A stretch of 64,000 nucleotides of DNA from Fidelibacterota bacterium (GTDB lineage: Bacteria > Pseudomonadota > Alphaproteobacteria > Rhodospirillales > Rhodospirillaceae). Where the stretch lies: positions 248,001 through 312,000 of the forward strand of contig CANJMF010000003.1 of assembly GCA_947475895.1 (NCBI GenBank), in the 5' to 3' direction. How positions within the stretch are numbered: the first letter of the stretch is position 1; every line of letters starts with the position of its first letter. The notes under the pieces are model-generated. The model saw only the letters and a program-made list of their open reading frames with translations, searched no databases and was not told the origin of the DNA. A program made the translations under genes and the position numbers. Positions 61,443-64,000 of this stretch are shown here, piece by piece.

Positions 61443-62819
61443 TTAGCGAGACGCGATCTGCTGGCTGACGATGCGCACGGTGTGCGAGTCGACGACTTCA
61501 GCAGTCACAGTCATATTGCTTTTGGTGTTCAGCACGCGGATCACGTCGCCGACGCCGCCATTTTCCGTGGCTTGACCTTGGGCCGTGAGTTTGATCATGG
61601 GCAGCGAGAAGACGATGGTGACGAGTCGGCCGCGCTGCACAACCACGGGCCGTGCAATGTCGTAGCCGCGCAATTCTTGGCCGGCGCGCATGGCGTGTTT
61701 GGTCTGACGGCCGACGATTTCTTCGGCATCGATCAGTGCCTGATGAGGCATTTCGCTTTCATTCATGGTGACCCAGTTCAGGTCGCCTTCGGTCACCGTC
61801 GCGCCGCGGATCAGGTCACGGGCCAATACGGGGACGCGAAGTTCTTTGGTTGTTTGCACATCGCCGCGGCGGATCGGGGCGCCAGCGACAAGAACGCGGC
61901 GCGGGCTGCGGCCAATCAACTCGGCGGCGCTTGTTACAGCGTCGCGCGGCAGGTCTTCGGCGTTCATCGCGACAAGACGCACATGGCCTTTGGCGATCAT
62001 GCTGTTGCGCTGCATGTCGACGGTCAGGACCGGTACGTCCACCAACGACATCTGCGCGACATCGTTCTCGAACACGGGTTGGCCGGACTTCAAGAAACCC
62101 TTCGGCGACTTACCGACGAGAAGCGAAGCATCGGTAATGGTCGTCGCTTTGACCTGGTCTTGCGGAAGTTCCAGCGTCGTCAGCATGGCGGCGGTGATGA
62201 TGGTGTTCTTCGGCACGTTGTCTTTCGCGACCGGCACAGTGACCGTCGCGAACGCTACACCGCGCATGGGAATGAATTGGGCTTTCGGATCGCCGGGCGG
62301 AATTTCAATGACCGCGGAATAGGCGTGAGACGCAGCGTCGTAAAATGCTTCGCGCACGCCGATGTCGGCGGCCGCATGCATGGATACGGTAACTTGCGTG
62401 AAATTGAGCGGGGCGCCGATGCTGTAGTTTGCGGGCAAACCTTTCGCCAGCAGTTCTTTCTTCGCGGCGGTGGTGATTTCCTGTGCCGTGATGACTTGGC
62501 CCGGTTGATAGACCACCGCGCGGTCGTAAGCATTGCCGGGCGCCCAATCGAGACCGTTTTTGCGGGCGAGATCGCCCAACCATTCGGCGGTCAAAGTAAG
62601 GCGTTGACCGGGCTGCGGTGCGGACGCCACGATTTTCTCGGGGCGGCTGAGGTAGCCCGCAAAAATATCTCCCAGACGGATTGAGTCGTCCTTCGCCGTA
62701 ATCGACGTGTTCAGGTGCAACTGCTCGTCGAGGTCGGCGGCCAGGGAAGCCGCCGCGAACATCGACACGAGCAGTGCCGCTGCGAAGGGTTGAGCAATAC
62801 GTGCCAGGGAAGTCATCAC
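61443..62819 (-). CDS. flgA: FlgA, P-ring assembly chaperone with three SAF-like repeats
   Basis: FlgA is a periplasmic chaperone for FlgI P-ring assembly. At 458 residues it is much longer than usual (about 220-330). After a signal peptide (about 1-27) and an N-terminal FlgA region (30-185), three related SAF-like modules follow at about 193-254, 261-322 and 328-388. Each has VPV..-D near its start, an (I/L)xG(R/K)xP-like turn, and a G-x-P/E-(V/I/L) block near its end. A C-terminal beta-barrel-like domain (390-458) ends VDSHTVRIVSQQIAS. The gene is in the usual place between flgG and flgH. Confidence 0.9.
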   Translation of the reverse strand: MMTSLARIAQPFAAALLVSMFAAASLAADLDEQLHLNTSITAKDDSIRLGDIFAGYLSRPEKIVASAPQPGQRLTLTAEWLGDLARKNGLDWAPGNAYDRAVVYQPGQVITAQEITTAAKKELLAKGLPANYSIGAPLNFTQVTVSMHAAADIGVREAFYDAASHAYSAVIEIPPGDPKAQFIPMRGVAFATVTVPVAKDNVPKNTIITAAMLTTLELPQDQVKATTITDASLLVGKSPKGFLKSGQPVFENDVAQMSLVDVPVLTVDMQRNSMIAKGHVRLVAMNAEDLPRDAVTSAAELIGRSPRRVLVAGAPIRRGDVQTTKELRVPVLARDLIRGATVTEGDLNWVTMNESEMPHQALIDAEEIVGRQTKHAMRAGQELRGYDIARPVVVQRGRLVTIVFSLPMIKLTAQGQATENGGVGDVIRVLNTKSNMTVTAEVVDSHTVRIVSQQIASR

Positions 62820-62828
62820 ATGTGCCCT

Positions 62829-63620
62829 TTAGGACATCTGGTTGATGGTCGAGGCCATTTCGTCGGCGGCTTTGATCACCTTGGAATTCATTTCATACGC
62901 GCGCTGCGCGCTGATCAGATCGGTGATTTCCGAGACGACGTTGACGTTCGAGGTTTCGAGGAACCCTTGCAAAATCGAGCCGTAGCCCGGGTTGCCGGGA
63001 ATGCCTGCGGTGGCTTGGCCGGATGCGGGTGTCACGAGGTAGAGGTTGTCACCGATGGCGTCGAGGCCGGCTTCATTGGCGAACGTGGCCAATTGGAACT
63101 GACCTGCTTGCGCCGGGTCGGTAACGCCATCTTGCTTATAGAACACCTGGCCTTGAGCGTTGATCGAGATGCTCTTGGCATCGACCGGGATCGCGCCGAC
63201 GCCGAGAACCGGGAAACCGTTATGGTTTACGACTTGGCCCGTGGGCGAAAGCTGGAACGAACCGTCACGGGTATAAGCCGTGTCGCCGCTCGGCAACTGG
63301 ATCTGGAAGTAGCCTTTGCCTTGCAAGGCGACGTCCAGGCTATTGTCGGTGGAGAGCAAGCTGCCTTGCTCGGAGATGCGGTACACCGCTGCGGTTTTCA
63401 CACCGAGGCCGAGCTGTACGCCGGCGGGGACGATGGTTCCGGCATCCGATGACGTGGAGCCGACACGCCGCAGATCTTGATACAGCAAGTCGTTGAACTC
63501 GGTACGGCGGCGCGTATACGCCGTCGTGTTCATGTTGGCGATGTTGTTCGAAATGACTTCGACGTTGGTCTGTTGTGCCAACATGCCGGTCGCTGCGATA
63601 CTGAGTGCTCGGATACTCAT
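62829..63620 (-). CDS. flgG: FlgG, distal rod protein
   Basis: FlgG forms the distal rod. The 263-residue protein has normal length and starts IRALSIAATGMLAQQTNVEV followed by ISNNIANMNTTAYTRRRTEF, then LYQDLRRVGS. The C-terminus NVVSEITDLISAQRAYEMNS and KVIKAADEMASTINQM completes the rod-protein pair of helices. It follows flgF by 36 bases and precedes flgA by 9. Confidence 0.97.
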   Translation of the reverse strand: MSIRALSIAATGMLAQQTNVEVISNNIANMNTTAYTRRRTEFNDLLYQDLRRVGSTSSDAGTIVPAGVQLGLGVKTAAVYRISEQGSLLSTDNSLDVALQGKGYFQIQLPSGDTAYTRDGSFQLSPTGQVVNHNGFPVLGVGAIPVDAKSISINAQGQVFYKQDGVTDPAQAGQFQLATFANEAGLDAIGDNLYLVTPASGQATAGIPGNPGYGSILQGFLETSNVNVVSEITDLISAQRAYEMNSKVIKAADEMASTINQMS

Positions 63621-63656
63621 GGCCTTGTTCCTTTGTCCGTAGCTTCTCTAAGCTTG

Positions 63657-64000
63657 TTAAGCTGTCGCCTGGCGAGAGAAGAGATCCGACGCTTTACGTT
63701 TGCGTTCGTGTTCTTCTTCCACCATGCGGGAGACGTCGTTGTAAGCGCGGTTCAGCGAGATAAGACGCGTCATTTCTACGACGCCATTGACGTTCGAATT
63801 TTCCTGCACGCCCTGGGCAACCTTCGGGTTGTCCATGGGGATGGCTTGTTGGCCTTCGCCGAGCGTGAATGAAGTTCCGTTGATCTGTTTCAGGTTTTGC
63901 TCTTTGTCGAAGCGCACGACGCGGATCTTGTCGATCACTTCGCCGTTTGCATCCAAGATCGAGCCGTCGCCGTGGATCACGACGGTGCCCGCGGTCGGCG
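63657..64000 (-). CDS. flgF: FlgF, proximal rod protein, C-terminal part (cut by window edge)
   Basis: About 114 C-terminal residues are visible, reading PTAGTVVIHGDGSILDANGE and further VRFDKEQNLKQINGTSFTLG. The C-terminal helix VVEMTRLISLNRAYNDVSRM is diagnostic for rod proteins. Identification as FlgF rather than FlgG rests on the position directly before a complete flgG, and on the degenerate C-terminal helix. The start lies outside the window. Confidence 0.85.
   Translation of the reverse strand, partial: PTAGTVVIHGDGSILDANGEVIDKIRVVRFDKEQNLKQINGTSFTLGEGQQAIPMDNPKVAQGVQENSNVNGVVEMTRLISLNRAYNDVSRMVEEEHERKRKASDLFSRQATA

Noticed and set aside
1-64000. tRNA, rRNA, CRISPR arrays, insertion sequences, phage genes
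   Set aside because: None was recognised in any gap or frame; all longer gaps hold terminators, promoters or nothing identifiable.

Overview
The window comes from a GC-rich alphaproteobacterium with a polar-type flagellar programme. The evidence is the joint presence of flbD, fliX, flbT and flaF (the Caulobacter-type control genes), a FliX-flgI divergon followed by dksA, and flhF/flhG. No rRNA, tRNA, CRISPR array or transposase was seen. The species cannot be named from the sequence alone; a Rhodospirillales- or Micropepsales-like lineage is a guess.

Layout. (1) 1-10636, minus strand: one long early flagellar operon, fliF-fliG-fliH-fliN-motA-flbD-small membrane gene-flhA-flhF-flhG, with flhG cut by the left edge. 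(2) 10823-20309: a non-flagellar interlude. It holds a Nudix/winged-helix NAD regulator, a secreted beta-helix protein, nadA-nadC, an unusual one-polypeptide response regulator-histidine kinase, and three exported or membrane proteins. (3) 20444-26252, minus: fliK-flgD-flgE behind a sigma-54 promoter, preceded by an unidentified coiled-coil protein gene. (4) 26380-39047: a glycosyltransferase block with two TPR-GT9-like proteins, a GT41-like protein lacking the usual histidines, waaA, a GT4 enzyme, a TPR-GT41 enzyme and two putative nucleotide-sugar transferases. (5) 39354-44703: four tandem flagellin genes, then flbT and flaF. (6) 44710-50930: a frameshifted gene and two more TPR-GT41 (SPINDLY/OGT-like) genes. 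(7) 50917-57762: flgI-flgJ-flgN-flgK-flgL on the minus strand with a sigma-54 promoter, and divergent fliX. (8) 57949-60232: dksA, a nucleotide-transporter-like membrane protein and a second FlaF-family gene. (9) 60673-64000, minus: flgF(partial)-flgG-flgA-flgH, closed by a strong terminator.

How it fits together. FlbD (sigma-54 activator) and FliX (its known partner in Caulobacter) are both here. A recurrent palindrome, CCGGCAA-N3-TTGCCGG, lies upstream of fliK and flhA, with degenerate copies near fliF and between flgI and fliX. At fliK and flgI it sits about 100 bp upstream of a good -24/-12 promoter, so it is a candidate FlbD-binding element. Flagellin output is probably tuned by FlbT and FlaF; the first flagellin gene has a near-consensus sigma-70 promoter and a highly structured leader. 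The four flagellins are surrounded by three TPR-GT41 or GT41-like genes and other transferases on one side and two TPR-GT41 genes on the other. That arrangement suggests an OGT-like O-glycosylation system for the filament. This is the most interesting system in the window.
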